Assembly: GCF_902506165.1 (NCBI RefSeq)
Contig: NZ_LR733817.1
Span: forward strand, 4,555,625-4,619,624
Length of the DNA stretch: 64,000 nucleotides
Origin: Bosea sp. 29B
Lineage (GTDB): Bacteria > Pseudomonadota > Alphaproteobacteria > Rhizobiales > Beijerinckiaceae
Direction of reading: 5' to 3'
A program made the translations under genes and the position numbers. A model generated the notes under the pieces. The model saw nothing but the letters and a program-made list of their open reading frames with translations, was not told the DNA's origin and did no database searches. This document shows, one piece after another, positions 8,834 through 20,284 of the stretch; the stretch's first letter is position 1; every line of letters starts with the position of its first letter.

Positions 8834-9829
8834 ATGAGCAGAATTAGCAGACGTTCGGTGCTGGCTGGCGCGGCAGCGGCCGGCGCTACGGGATTGATCG
8901 CACGCCCGGCGATCGGCCAGGCGCAATGGCCGAACCGACCGGTGACCTTGGTCTGCCCCTGGGGCGCGGGCGGCGGCACCGACGCGACGGCGCGCATCAT
9001 CGGCTCGCTGCTGGAGAGGAGCCTGGGCCAGCCCGTCAACGTCGTGAACCGCACCGGCGGCTCGGGCGTGGTCGGCCATTCGGCGATCGCGACAGCGGCC
9101 CCGGACGGCTACACGATCGGGATGATCACCGTCGAAATCTCGATGATGCATCATCAGGGCCTGACCGACCTCAACCCGACCAGCTACACGCCGCTGGCGC
9201 TGATGAACGAGGACCCGCCCGGCGTCCAAGTCTCGGCGTCGAGCCCCTACAAGGACATCAAGGCACTGGCCGAGGCGATCAAGGCCTCGCCGGCCGGCAA
9301 GCTCAAGGCGTCGGGCACTGGCCAGGGCGGCATCTGGCACCTCGCGCTGATCGGCTGGCTCGTCGCCATGGGCCTGAAGCCTGATCATGTCGCCTGGGCG
9401 CCCTCCAATGGCGCGGCGCCGGCGATGCAGGACCTCGCCGCCGGCGGCGTCGACATCGTCACCTGCTCTGTGCCGGAAGGCCGGGCGATGATCGATGCCG
9501 GCAAGGCGAAGTCACTGGCCATCATGGCCAAGGAACGCAATCCGCAGTTCAAGGACGTGCCGACGCTCAACGAGTCGCTCGGCATCAACTACTCGGTCGG
9601 CGCCTGGCGCGGCATTGCCGGGCCGAAGGGGCTGCCGGAGGCGGTGCAGACCAGGCTGATCGCCGAGCTGAAGAAGGCCTACGAGTCCAAGGAGTTCCAG
9701 GACTTCATGAACGCCCGCGGCTTCGGCATGACCTTCGCCGACCAGGCCGGCTTCACCAAGTTCATGGCCGAAGGCGACAAGGCGATGGGGGCTGCGATGT
9801 CCGCGGCCGGCCTCGCCAAGAAAGCCTGA
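8834..9829 (+). CDS. Tripartite tricarboxylate transporter substrate receptor (Bug/TctC family)
   Basis: Periplasmic solute-binding protein of 331 aa that would capture a carboxylate and hand it to the TctBA-type membrane pair encoded directly downstream. The ATG at 8834 follows GGGAGGG and gives an N-terminus with a twin-arginine-like SRRSVLAG and a hydrophobic stretch ending near IGQA. Mature sequence opens with WPNRPVTLVCPWGAGGGTD, the Bug-family phosphate-loop-like region, and continues with the conserved PDGYTIG and NRTGGSG blocks. Its ligand cannot be predicted from sequence. The order receptor, small subunit, large subunit is standard for this family and supports one operon. Confidence 0.92.
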   Translation: MSRISRRSVLAGAAAAGATGLIARPAIGQAQWPNRPVTLVCPWGAGGGTDATARIIGSLLERSLGQPVNVVNRTGGSGVVGHSAIATAAPDGYTIGMITVEISMMHHQGLTDLNPTSYTPLALMNEDPPGVQVSASSPYKDIKALAEAIKASPAGKLKASGTGQGGIWHLALIGWLVAMGLKPDHVAWAPSNGAAPAMQDLAAGGVDIVTCSVPEGRAMIDAGKAKSLAIMAKERNPQFKDVPTLNESLGINYSVGAWRGIAGPKGLPEAVQTRLIAELKKAYESKEFQDFMNARGFGMTFADQAGFTKFMAEGDKAMGAAMSAAGLAKKA

Positions 9830-9914
9830 TCAGACCCTGTCACTGTCAAGGGCCGGCCTCGTGCCGGCCCCGTTCCGGACGGACGGGCCGTGCGGGCGCA
9901 TGGAGAGATTGCCG

Positions 9915-10388
9915 ATGCGTTTCAACGACGCCGTGGTCGGAGCCGCGTTCATCCTGATCGCCGCCGCGATGATCGCGATGACCTTTTCCTTCTCCGCCTT
10001 TCCCGGCCAGCAATACGGGCCGAGCCTGTTTCCGCGCATCATCGGCGCCGGGATCATCGGCTGCTCGGCGTTGCTGATCGTTCGCGGTGTCCGGGAGCGC
10101 GCGACCGGCGGGCGCTGGCTCGCGCTGGACGACTGGACCGGCGTGCCGCGCCGTGTCGCCTCCTTCGCGCTGATGCTCGGGGCGATGGCGTTCTATGTCC
10201 TCGCCTCCGAGCCGCTCGGCTTCATTCCCTGCGCCTTCCTGATCCAGCTCGTGCTGTTCCTCTGGTTCGGCGTCCGGCCGATCACGGCGGTGGTGGTCGC
10301 GGTCGTGATGACCGGGCTGGTGCACTGGTTCTTCTCGTCGCTGATGCGCGTGCCGCTGCCGCGCGGCGTCCTCGACAGCGTCCTTTGA
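9915..10388 (+). CDS. Tripartite tricarboxylate transporter small membrane subunit (TctB family)
   Basis: Small integral membrane protein (157 aa) with about four hydrophobic segments, for example AAFILIAAAMIAMTF near the start and ITAVVVAVVMTGLVHWFF near the end. TctB-family hallmarks are visible: an early FPGQQYGPSLFPRIIG stretch and a central soluble loop. The ATG at 9915 is preceded by GGAGAG; an ATG five codons earlier is possible. Position between the receptor and the TctA-type gene, with 10 bases to the latter, fixes the assignment better than sequence alone. Confidence 0.85.
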   Translation: MRFNDAVVGAAFILIAAAMIAMTFSFSAFPGQQYGPSLFPRIIGAGIIGCSALLIVRGVRERATGGRWLALDDWTGVPRRVASFALMLGAMAFYVLASEPLGFIPCAFLIQLVLFLWFGVRPITAVVVAVVMTGLVHWFFSSLMRVPLPRGVLDSVL

Positions 10389-10398
10389 GGAGCCGGTC

Positions 10399-11895
10399 AT
10401 GAACGCGATTGCAACCGCCTTCGGCCTGGTCTTCGACCCCTATGTGCTGGCCGTGATCATGGGCTCGGCCGTCTTCGGCATGTTCGTCGGGGCGATGCCG
10501 GGCCTGACCGCGACCATGGCGACGGCTCTGCTGGTGCCGGTCACCTTCTTCATGTCGCCGGTGCCGGCGCTCGGCGCCATCGTCACCGCCACAGCCATGG
10601 CGATCTTCGCCGGCGACATCCCCGCGGCGATGCTGCGCATGCCCGGCACGCCCGCCTCGGCCGCCTATGCCGACGAGAGCTACGAGATGACCAAGAAGGG
10701 CCAGCTCGACCTGTGCATGGGCGTCAACCTCGTGTTTTCCGTGCTCGGTGGCATCTTCGGCGTGATCATCCTGATCGTGCTCGCGCCGGTCCTGGCCGAG
10801 GTCGCGATCAACTTCTCCTCCTTCGAGTATTTCTGGCTCGCCTGCCTCGGCCTGACCTGCGCGGTCTTCATCGGCACCGGCGATCCGCTCAAGGGCCTGC
10901 TCTCGTTGTTCATCGGCCTCGCCATCGGCTGCATCGGCATCGATCCCGCCGCCGGCCAGCCGCGCTTCACCTTCGGCAATGTCGACCTGCTCTCCGGCAT
11001 CAACTTCATCCCGACCTTGATCGGCATGTTCGCGGTCTCCGAGCTGCTGCGCGGCGCCGTGACCATGGAAAAGGCCGGCATGATGGTGAAGCAGAGCGTC
11101 GGCAATATGTTTGCCGGCCTCGGCGAGGTGACGCGCAAATACTGGAAGAACTTCATCCGCGGCTCGGTGATCGGCACGGTGATCGGCGCGTTGCCGGGCG
11201 CTGGCGCCGACATCGCCGCCTGGGTCTCCTATGCCGTCTCGAAGAAGCTCTCGAAGGAGCCGGAAAAGTTTGGCACCGGCCATATCGAGGGCATCGTCGA
11301 TTCGACTTCGGCCAACAATTCCGCGCTCGGCGGCGCCTGGATCCCGGCGCTGGTCTTCGGCATCCCTGGCGATTCGATCACCGCGATCGTCATCGGCGTG
11401 CTCTACATGAAGGGCATGAACCCGGGCCCGACCGTCTTCCTGCAGACGCCGGAGCTGATCTATGCCGTCTTCATCATCTTCATCCTCGCCAATCTCCTGA
11501 TGTTCCCGCTCGGCTGGGCGGCGATCAAATCGGCCAAGCAGATCCTGCGGGTGCCGCGCAACATCCTGCTGCCGATCATCCTGATCTTCTGCATGGTCGG
11601 CTCTTTCGCCATGACCAACTCGCTCTACGGCGTCGTGCTGATGGTGGTGATGGGCCTGTTTGGCTGGCTGCTGGAGGAACATGGCATCCCGGTCGCGCCG
11701 CTGATCCTCGGCCTCGTGCTGGGCGAGATGCTGGAGCAGAACTTCATGAGCTCGATGATCAAGGCGAACGGCTCTTTCATCGGTTTCCTCGACCGACCGA
11801 TCGCCGGCACGCTCGGCGTGCTGACGCTGCTGCTCTGGGGCGCGATGCTCTGGAAGGCATTGCCGTTCGGCGGGCGCCAGCCTGCCGCAGCCTGA
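10399..11895 (+). CDS. tctA: Tripartite tricarboxylate transporter permease (TctA family)
   Basis: Main membrane subunit of the secondary, binding-protein-dependent transporter (498 aa, normal length). Family motifs are clear: GAMPGLTATMATALL near residue 31, MLRMPGTPASAAYADESYEM around 78-97, and the second repeat with GALPGAGADIAAWVSY near 265 followed by GIVDSTSANNSALGG and WIPALVFGIPGDSITA. About a dozen hydrophobic segments are present. It closes the three-gene operon. The carboxylate carried is unknown. Confidence 0.95.
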   Translation: MNAIATAFGLVFDPYVLAVIMGSAVFGMFVGAMPGLTATMATALLVPVTFFMSPVPALGAIVTATAMAIFAGDIPAAMLRMPGTPASAAYADESYEMTKKGQLDLCMGVNLVFSVLGGIFGVIILIVLAPVLAEVAINFSSFEYFWLACLGLTCAVFIGTGDPLKGLLSLFIGLAIGCIGIDPAAGQPRFTFGNVDLLSGINFIPTLIGMFAVSELLRGAVTMEKAGMMVKQSVGNMFAGLGEVTRKYWKNFIRGSVIGTVIGALPGAGADIAAWVSYAVSKKLSKEPEKFGTGHIEGIVDSTSANNSALGGAWIPALVFGIPGDSITAIVIGVLYMKGMNPGPTVFLQTPELIYAVFIIFILANLLMFPLGWAAIKSAKQILRVPRNILLPIILIFCMVGSFAMTNSLYGVVLMVVMGLFGWLLEEHGIPVAPLILGLVLGEMLEQNFMSSMIKANGSFIGFLDRPIAGTLGVLTLLLWGAMLWKALPFGGRQPAAA

Positions 11896-11920
11896 GGTTG
11901 CTGCCGGCTTGGAGCTCGTT

Positions 11921-11949
11921 CCGATCAGCTTGCGGCGCAAACTGATCGG
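11921..11949. repeat. Inverted repeat after tctA (first of two)
   Basis: CCGATCAG at 11921-11928 pairs with CTGATCGG at 11942-11949, and inner TTGCG pairs with CGCAA, with a single mismatched pair between the blocks. It starts 26 bases after the permease stop, so it may act as a transcript-end hairpin, but no T-run follows. Confidence 0.6.
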
Positions 11950-11985
11950 CAAAACGGTCTCCAAACTAAATGAGAGACGGATTCA

Positions 11986-12012
11986 CCGATCAGATTGGGT
12001 CAATCTGATCGG
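11986..12012. repeat. Perfect 12-bp inverted repeat upstream of priA
   Basis: CCGATCAGATTG at 11986-11997 and its exact complement CAATCTGATCGG at 12001-12012 flank GGT. The outer eight bases are the same as in the hairpin at 11921-11949, so the pair looks like one bipartite repetitive element filling the gap between the transporter operon and priA. Confidence 0.65.
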
Positions 12013-12051
12013 ATCCGGCTCTGGCCGCGAATCAGTGCTAGAGACGGGCGC

Positions 12052-14241
12052 ATGGACGATGCGCTCGACGAAGGGCAGGGCGGTGGCGGCACGGTCGAGG
12101 TGCTGATCCCGCTCGGCCTCGACCAGGCCTATAGCTATGCCGTGCCGCCGGGGCTCACGCTCGCGCCGGGCGATGTCGTGCAGGTGCCGCTCGGCCCGCG
12201 CGAGACGGTTGGCGTCGTCTGGGAGGCCGGCACCGGCCGCGGCGGCAACCTGAAGAAGGTGGTCGGCAAGCTCGACATGCCGCCGCTCGATCCGGCCCTG
12301 CGCAAGCTGGTCGACTGGGTCGCCTGGTACACGCTCGCCGCCAAGGGCTCTGTGCTGGCGCTTGCGCTACGTCGTCCGCCCGACGACACGCCGGAGCGGC
12401 CGAAGCTCGGCGTGAGACTGGTCGGCGCGCCGCCGGCGCGGATGACGCCGGCTCGTGCCAGGGCCATCGCTGCCGCCGAGGGCGGGCTCCTGATCGGCAA
12501 ATCGGCATTGGCCGAGGCGGCCTCGGTCAGCACGGCGGTGATCGATTCCCTCATCGATGCCGGCACGTTCTCGGTGGAGCCCTTGCCGCAGGAGGCGATC
12601 GCGGCGCGGCCCGATCCCGATCATGCCAGGCCACAGCTCTCCGACGATCAGCAGGCGGTCGGTGATACGCTCGCCGAGCTTGTCCGCAAGCAGGCCTGGC
12701 AGGTCGCGCTGCTCGAAGGCGTCACCGGTTCGGGCAAGACCGAGGTCTATTTCGAGGCCGTCGCCGAGGCGATCCGGCTCGGGCGCCAGAGCGTCATCCT
12801 GATGCCTGAGATCGCGCTGACCGCGCAGTTCATCGACCGCTTCGAGGCGCGCTTTGGGGTCCGTCCGGGACTGTGGCACTCGGCGGTGAGCGGGCGCCGG
12901 CGCGAGCGGCTGCAGGCGGCGATCGCCAAGGGCGAGGCGCTGGTGGTGGCGGGCGCGCGCTCGGCGCTGTTCCTGCCCTACCGGGATCTCGGCCTGATCA
13001 TCATCGATGAGGAGCACGAGGCCGCCTACAAGCAGGAGGACGGCGTCGCCTACCACGCCCGCGACATGGCGGTGGTGCGCGGCAAGATCGAGAACGCGCC
13101 GGTCGTGCTGGCCTCGGCGACGCCTTCGCTGGAGACACGGGTCAACGCCGAGCGCGGCCGCTACCTCCATCTCAAGCTGCCGGAGCGCTTTGGCGGGCGC
13201 GAGCTGCCGACGCTCGGCTTGGTCGACCTCCGCAAGGACAAGCCCGAGCGCGGGCGCTGGCTCTCGTCGCAACTGATCAAGGCGGTCGAGACCAATCTCG
13301 AGGCGAAGGAGCAGTCGCTGCTGTTCCTCAACCGGCGCGGCTATGCGCCGTTGACGCTGTGCCGCGATTGCGGCCACCGCTTCCAGTGCCCGAACTGCTC
13401 GGCCTGGCTTGTCGACCATCGCTTCCGGCGGGCGCTGGTCTGCCATCATTGCGGCCATGTCGAGCGCAGGCCGCATGAATGCCCGGCCTGTCACCAGCCG
13501 GAGAGCCTCGTCGCCTGCGGGCCGGGCGTCGAGCGCCTCGCCGAGGAGGTCGCGACCCTGTTCCCGCAGGCGCGCTCGATCGTGCTGTCGAGCGATTTTC
13601 CGGGTGGCACCGAACGCCTGAAGCAGGAGCTGATGGCGGTTGCTGAAGGTGAATTCGACATCGTCATCGGCACGCAGCTTGTCGCCAAGGGCCACAACTT
13701 TCCGGGAATGACGCTGGTCGGCGTCATCGATGCCGATCTCGGCCTGACTTCGGGCGATCCGCGCGCGGCCGAGCGCACCTTCCAGGTGCTCAGGCAGGTC
13801 ACCGGCCGGGCCGGGCGCGGCGAGAAGCCGGGGCGGGCACTCCTCCAGACCCATGACCCCAATCATCCCGTGCTGAAGGCGTTGATCTCCGGCGATCCAG
13901 AGCGCTTCTACGCGGCGGAGACGGCGGCGCGCGAGGCGGCGGGCCTGCCGCCCTTCGGCCGGCTCGCCAGGCTGATCGTCTCGGCCAACTCGCAGGGCGA
14001 GGCCGAGACGCATGCGCGGGCGCTGGCGCGCTGCGCCGAGGCGCCGGCCGGCGTTGCGGTGCTCGGCCCGGCCGAGGCGCCGCTGGCCATCCTACGCGGG
14101 CGCCATCGCATGCGACTGATCGTCAGGACAGCGCGCGAGATCAACCTGCAGGACTACCTGCGCGCCTGGCTCAAACGGGCGCCGCGACCGAAGGGTTCGG
14201 TCAGGGTCGCAGTCGACGTCGATCCGCAGAGCTTTCTTTAG
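12052..14241 (+). CDS. priA: Primosomal replication restart helicase PriA
   Basis: Superfamily 2 helicase (729 aa) that reloads the replisome at stalled forks. An N-terminal DNA-binding region is followed by Walker A GVTGSGKT at residues 223-230, Walker B DEEH at 319-322, and the PriA-specific zinc-binding insertion with eight cysteines between about 437 and 483 (CRDCGH, CPNC, CHHCGH, CPAC). GTQLVAKGHNFPGMTLVGV and the GRAGRGEKPG block belong to the second RecA lobe. The ATG at 12052 (MDDALDEG) is chosen over an open frame running 19 codons upstream through the palindromic element. It is separate from the atp operon 257 bases downstream. Confidence 0.96.
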   Translation: MDDALDEGQGGGGTVEVLIPLGLDQAYSYAVPPGLTLAPGDVVQVPLGPRETVGVVWEAGTGRGGNLKKVVGKLDMPPLDPALRKLVDWVAWYTLAAKGSVLALALRRPPDDTPERPKLGVRLVGAPPARMTPARARAIAAAEGGLLIGKSALAEAASVSTAVIDSLIDAGTFSVEPLPQEAIAARPDPDHARPQLSDDQQAVGDTLAELVRKQAWQVALLEGVTGSGKTEVYFEAVAEAIRLGRQSVILMPEIALTAQFIDRFEARFGVRPGLWHSAVSGRRRERLQAAIAKGEALVVAGARSALFLPYRDLGLIIIDEEHEAAYKQEDGVAYHARDMAVVRGKIENAPVVLASATPSLETRVNAERGRYLHLKLPERFGGRELPTLGLVDLRKDKPERGRWLSSQLIKAVETNLEAKEQSLLFLNRRGYAPLTLCRDCGHRFQCPNCSAWLVDHRFRRALVCHHCGHVERRPHECPACHQPESLVACGPGVERLAEEVATLFPQARSIVLSSDFPGGTERLKQELMAVAEGEFDIVIGTQLVAKGHNFPGMTLVGVIDADLGLTSGDPRAAERTFQVLRQVTGRAGRGEKPGRALLQTHDPNHPVLKALISGDPERFYAAETAAREAAGLPPFGRLARLIVSANSQGEAETHARALARCAEAPAGVAVLGPAEAPLAILRGRHRMRLIVRTAREINLQDYLRAWLKRAPRPKGSVRVAVDVDPQSFL

Positions 14242-14498
14242 CCGGATTCCCGCTGCGTAGCCGCGCAGGTGGCCGCGCCCTGCGCCGGCTGCTTCTTTCG
14301 ACCGCATCCAAAGCATGTGGGGCGGGTATTTCGTCGGTTGCGCACCCCGAAACCCCATGCTATCGCACCGCCGCAATCCAAGCGCCGCAAGCCCTGGAAC
14401 AGGTTTGTCGCGCGCTTGATCATCGCAGTGTCGGGGCCGTGCACTCCACCTTCGTCAGAAGGTCGCCGGAGCGGTCCCCTGGAAGAGAGAGCGAGAGC

Positions 14499-15070
14499 GT
14501 GGCCGAGGGCGGATCGCAGGAACAGTCCCCAGTCTCGGGCGTGGCCGAGCGCTATGCGACGGCTCTGTTCGAACTGGCCAGCGAGGCCAAGACGGTCGAC
14601 GCCGTCGCCAAGGACCTCGACGGCTTCGCTGCGATGATCGCCGAGAGCGATGATCTCAAGCGCCTGATCCAGAGCCCGGCTTTCTCGGCGCAGGATCAGG
14701 TTTCCGCCGTCACCGCGCTCACCGCCAAGGCCGGCATTGCCGGACTTGCCGCCAATTTCATCGGCTTCGTCGCCAGCAAGCGCCGCCTGTTCGCGCTGCC
14801 GGGCATGATCCGCGCCTTCCGTGCCAAGGTCGCCGAGGCCAAGGGCGTGGTCAGCGCCGAGGTCACGCTCGCCGAGCAGCCCTCGGCCGCCCAGCTCAAG
14901 GACATCACTGCCGCCCTCAAGGAGGTCGCGGGCAAGGATGTCGACGTTTCGCTCAAGGTCGACCCGGCCATCATCGGCGGTCTCATCGTCAAGATGGGCT
15001 CGCGCATGGTCGATGCGTCCCTGAAAACCAAGCTCAATTCTATTCGTCTTGCCATGAAAGAGGTCGGCTG

Positions 15071-15071
<1 letters not shown>
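14499..15071 (+). CDS. atpH: F1 ATP synthase delta subunit
   Basis: Peripheral-stalk subunit joining F1 to the b subunits (190 aa). The GTG at 14499 after GGAAGAGAGAG gives the length usual for alphaproteobacteria; an upstream ATG would add a 20-residue arginine/serine-rich tail. [13 protein letters not shown] at the start and the C-terminal [20 protein letters not shown] are the OSCP/delta signatures. It opens the F1 operon and its stop overlaps the atpA start by one base (TGATG). The preceding 257-base gap should hold the operon promoter, although I could not place it firmly. Confidence 0.95.
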
Positions 15072-16603
<1,532 letters not shown>

Positions 16604-16607
16604 TCTT

Positions 16608-16682
16608 TGCGAGCGCAGCGAGGCAATCCAGTCCCGCTGCGCCAGTTCTGGATTGCTTCGTCATTGCGCCCTCGCAATGACG
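16608..16682. repeat. Palindromic intergenic element between atpA and atpG
   Basis: GAGGCAATCCAG near 16620-16631 faces CTGGATTGCTTC at 16648-16659, followed by TCATTGCGCCCTCGCAATGACG whose GCGAG-like parts repeat the opening TGCGAGCGCAGCG. It occupies nearly all of the 98-base spacer inside an otherwise compact operon. The element resembles the other CGTCAT-type repeats in this window. Confidence 0.65.
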
Positions 16683-16701
16683 GATAGGGGATCAAGACCG
16701 G

Positions 16702-17571
16702 ATGCCGTCCCTTAAGGACCTACGCAACCGCATCGCCTCGGTGAAGGCGACGCAGAAGATCACCAAGGCCATGCAGATGGTCGCGGCAGCCAAGCTGCGC
16801 CGCGCCCAGAGCGCGGCCGAGGCGGCGCGTCCCTATGCCGAGCGCATGGAGACGGTGCTGGCGAACCTCGCCTCAGGCATCTCCGGGCCGGGCGCGCCGA
16901 AGCTGATCGGCGGGACGGGCTCCGACAAGGTGCACCTGCTCGTGGTCTGCACGGCCGAGCGCGGCCTTTGCGGCGCCTTCAACTCCTCGATCGCCCGCCT
17001 CGCCCGTGACAAGGCGAATGCGCTCAAGGCCGAGGGCAAGACGGTCAAGTTCGTCTGCGTCGGCAAGAAGGGTTTCGACATCCTGCGCAGGCAGTTTGCG
17101 GCCGACATCCTCGAGGTGATCGACCTGCGCGCCTTCAAGCAGCTCGGCTTCGCCAATGCCGAGGCGATCGCGCAGAGCGTCCTGACGCGCTTTGCCGCCG
17201 GGGAGTTCGACGTCGCGACGCTGTTCTTCTCGAAGTTCAAGTCGGTGATCTCGCAGATCCCGACGGCGCAGCGCATCATCCCGGCTGAGATCCCGGCTGG
17301 CACCAAGACGATGAGCGCCGTGTACGACTACGAGCCGGAAGAGAGCGAGATCCTCGAGACGCTGCTGCCGCGCAACCTCACGGTGCAGGTGCTGCGGGCG
17401 ATCCTGGAGAACGCCGCCTCCGAGCAGGGCGCGCGCATGTCGGCGATGGACTCCGCCACGCGCAACGCCGGCGAGATGATCAAGAAGCAGACGCAGCTGT
17501 ACAACCGCTCGCGTCAGGCGATGATCACCAAGGAACTGATCGAGATCATCTCCGGCGCGGAAGCGCTCTAA
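16702..17571 (+). CDS. atpG: F1 ATP synthase gamma subunit
   Basis: Central rotor shaft of F1 (289 aa). The N-terminus [20 protein letters not shown] and the C-terminus with [14 protein letters not shown] and [15 protein letters not shown] are the two coiled-coil ends that form the shaft and carry the family signature. The middle contains [16 protein letters not shown]. It lies third in the operon after a repeat-filled spacer. Confidence 0.98.
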   Translation: MPSLKDLRNRIASVKATQKITKAMQMVAAAKLRRAQSAAEAARPYAERMETVLANLASGISGPGAPKLIGGTGSDKVHLLVVCTAERGLCGAFNSSIARLARDKANALKAEGKTVKFVCVGKKGFDILRRQFAADILEVIDLRAFKQLGFANAEAIAQSVLTRFAAGEFDVATLFFSKFKSVISQIPTAQRIIPAEIPAGTKTMSAVYDYEPEESEILETLLPRNLTVQVLRAILENAASEQGARMSAMDSATRNAGEMIKKQTQLYNRSRQAMITKELIEIISGAEAL

Positions 17572-17579
17572 CCGCCTAA

Positions 17580-19097
<1,518 letters not shown>

Positions 19098-19112
19098 GCT
19101 TCACGGGCCGGT

Positions 19113-19134
19113 CCGGTCGGCCTTGGCCGACCGG
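19113..19134. repeat. Perfect 10-bp hairpin after atpD
   Basis: CCGGTCGGCC at 19113-19122 and its complement GGCCGACCGG at 19125-19134 enclose a TT loop, starting 16 bases after the atpD stop. No T-run follows. It may stabilise the atpD message end or attenuate transcription into atpC. Confidence 0.6.
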
Positions 19135-19147
19135 AAGATCCGACGAA

Positions 19148-19230
19148 CGTCATTCTCGGGTCTGGCCCGGGAATCTCTGGACGGGAAGACACTGGTTTCA
19201 GAGATGGCCGGGCCCGCCCCGACCATGACG
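19148..19230. repeat. CGTCAT-type intergenic repeat between atpD and atpC
   Basis: Bounded by CGTCAT and its complement ATGACG. Internally TCTCGGGTCTGGCCCGGGA and TTTCAGAGATGGCCGGGCC form further inverted segments. It shares its ends and the word TCTCGGGTCTG with the copy after sdhB and less closely with the one after the dehydrogenase gene near 50.07 kb. Confidence 0.6.
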
Positions 19231-19249
19231 AGCCTGGAGAGATTTTGCG

Positions 19250-19663
19250 ATGGCCACCTTCACATTTGAACTCGTCTCGCCGGAACGCATCCTGTTCTCG
19301 GGCGATGCCGTCAGCGTCATCGTGCCGTCAGTCGAGGGCGAGATGACCGTGCTCGCCGGTCACGCGCCGGTCGTTGCCGTGCTGAAGCCCGGCATCGTCC
19401 TGGTCCAGACCGACTCGAGCAATGGCAAGGAATTCTTCGTCTCTGGCGGCCTCGCCGAGATCAACGCGACGAGCGTCACCATCCTGGCCGAGCAGGCCCG
19501 CTTCCTCGAGGACGTCGACAACGCTGTCCTCGACGCGGAGATTCTGACCGCCGAGACCCGCCATGCCGGTTCGCATGACGAAGCTGAGAAGAAGCGCCTG
19601 CACGACCAGCTCGTCCAGCTGCGCGAATTCAAGGGCGTGTTCGAGCAGCGCAAGGCTGCCTGA
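19250..19663 (+). CDS. atpC: F1 ATP synthase epsilon subunit
   Basis: Regulatory central-stalk subunit (137 aa). The N-terminal beta sandwich ATFTFELVSPERILFSGDA and the GEMTVLAGHAPVVAVLKPG block match the family. The C-terminal helical pair is shortish, ending EFKGVFEQRKAA. The start follows GGAGAG. It ends the operon and is followed by a strong intrinsic terminator. Confidence 0.96.
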   Translation: MATFTFELVSPERILFSGDAVSVIVPSVEGEMTVLAGHAPVVAVLKPGIVLVQTDSSNGKEFFVSGGLAEINATSVTILAEQARFLEDVDNAVLDAEILTAETRHAGSHDEAEKKRLHDQLVQLREFKGVFEQRKAA

Positions 19664-19693
19664 GGCTGCCTCGCGACGCGTGACGAGATGCAA

Positions 19694-19717
19694 GGGGCCG
19701 CGCAAGCGGCCCTTTTT
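19694..19717 (+). terminator. Rho-independent terminator of the atp operon
   Basis: GGGCCGC at 19695-19701 pairs with GCGGCCC at 19706-19712 around a GCAA tetraloop and is followed directly by TTTTT. It lies 31 bases after atpC and before the convergent rppH. Confidence 0.9.
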
Positions 19718-19738
19718 CGTTGGGTCTGAAGGCGAGGA

Positions 19739-20245
19739 TCAGGTCATCGGCTTGGCGAACGCGGCAAAAGCCGCGACCACTTTCTCGTAGACCGCCCGCT
19801 TGAACGGCACGACGCGCTCCGGCATCTGCGCCAGCCGCAGCCAGGCCCATTCCGAGAACTCCGCCGGCTCGTCGCCGTTCGGCTGGGTGATGTCGAACTC
19901 GGCCTCGTTGCCGGTGAAGCGGAAGGCGACCCAGCGCTGACGCTGGCCGCGGAAGGCGGTCAATTTATGCGGCGGGCCGGCATAGGCGGGGAAGTCGTAA
20001 GCCCACCATTCTTGCGTGGCGGCGAGGAATGCGGCGCTGGTCACCCCGGTTTCTTCGGCCAGCTCGCGGCGGGCGGCCGCGACGATATCCTCGTTGGCGT
20101 CGATGCCGCCCTGCGGCATCTGCCAGTCGAAACCCGGCAGGATGGTCTCGGGCCCGGCGCTGTGCGAGCGGCCGGCGAAGACGCGGCCCTCGGTGTCAAA
20201 CAGAGCGATGCCGACATTGGGACGGTAGGGGAGGGAAGAGGCCAT
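19739..20245 (-). CDS. rppH: RNA 5' pyrophosphohydrolase (Nudix)
   Basis: Nudix hydrolase of 168 aa that removes pyrophosphate from mRNA 5' ends and so triggers decay. The Nudix box spans residues 46-68 (GGIDANED, then RRELAEETG). The RppH-type start LPYRPNVGIALFD, the WQMPQGGI strand and the late WVAFRFTGNEAEFD separate it from generic Nudix enzymes. The ATG at 20243-20245 gives the normal N-terminus; a start six codons earlier is less likely. It converges on the atp operon. Confidence 0.93.
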   Translation of the reverse strand: MASSLPYRPNVGIALFDTEGRVFAGRSHSAGPETILPGFDWQMPQGGIDANEDIVAAARRELAEETGVTSAAFLAATQEWWAYDFPAYAGPPHKLTAFRGQRQRWVAFRFTGNEAEFDITQPNGDEPAEFSEWAWLRLAQMPERVVPFKRAVYEKVVAAFAAFAKPMT

Positions 20246-20284
20246 GACGCCTCCCGCTACCACGTCATGGCCAGCAAGGTGAAC

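Noticed and set aside
14269..14637. Small open frame between priA and atpH
   Set aside because: Arginine/proline-rich with no start context and overlapping the atpH start in another frame; the gap is better seen as the atp leader and promoter region.
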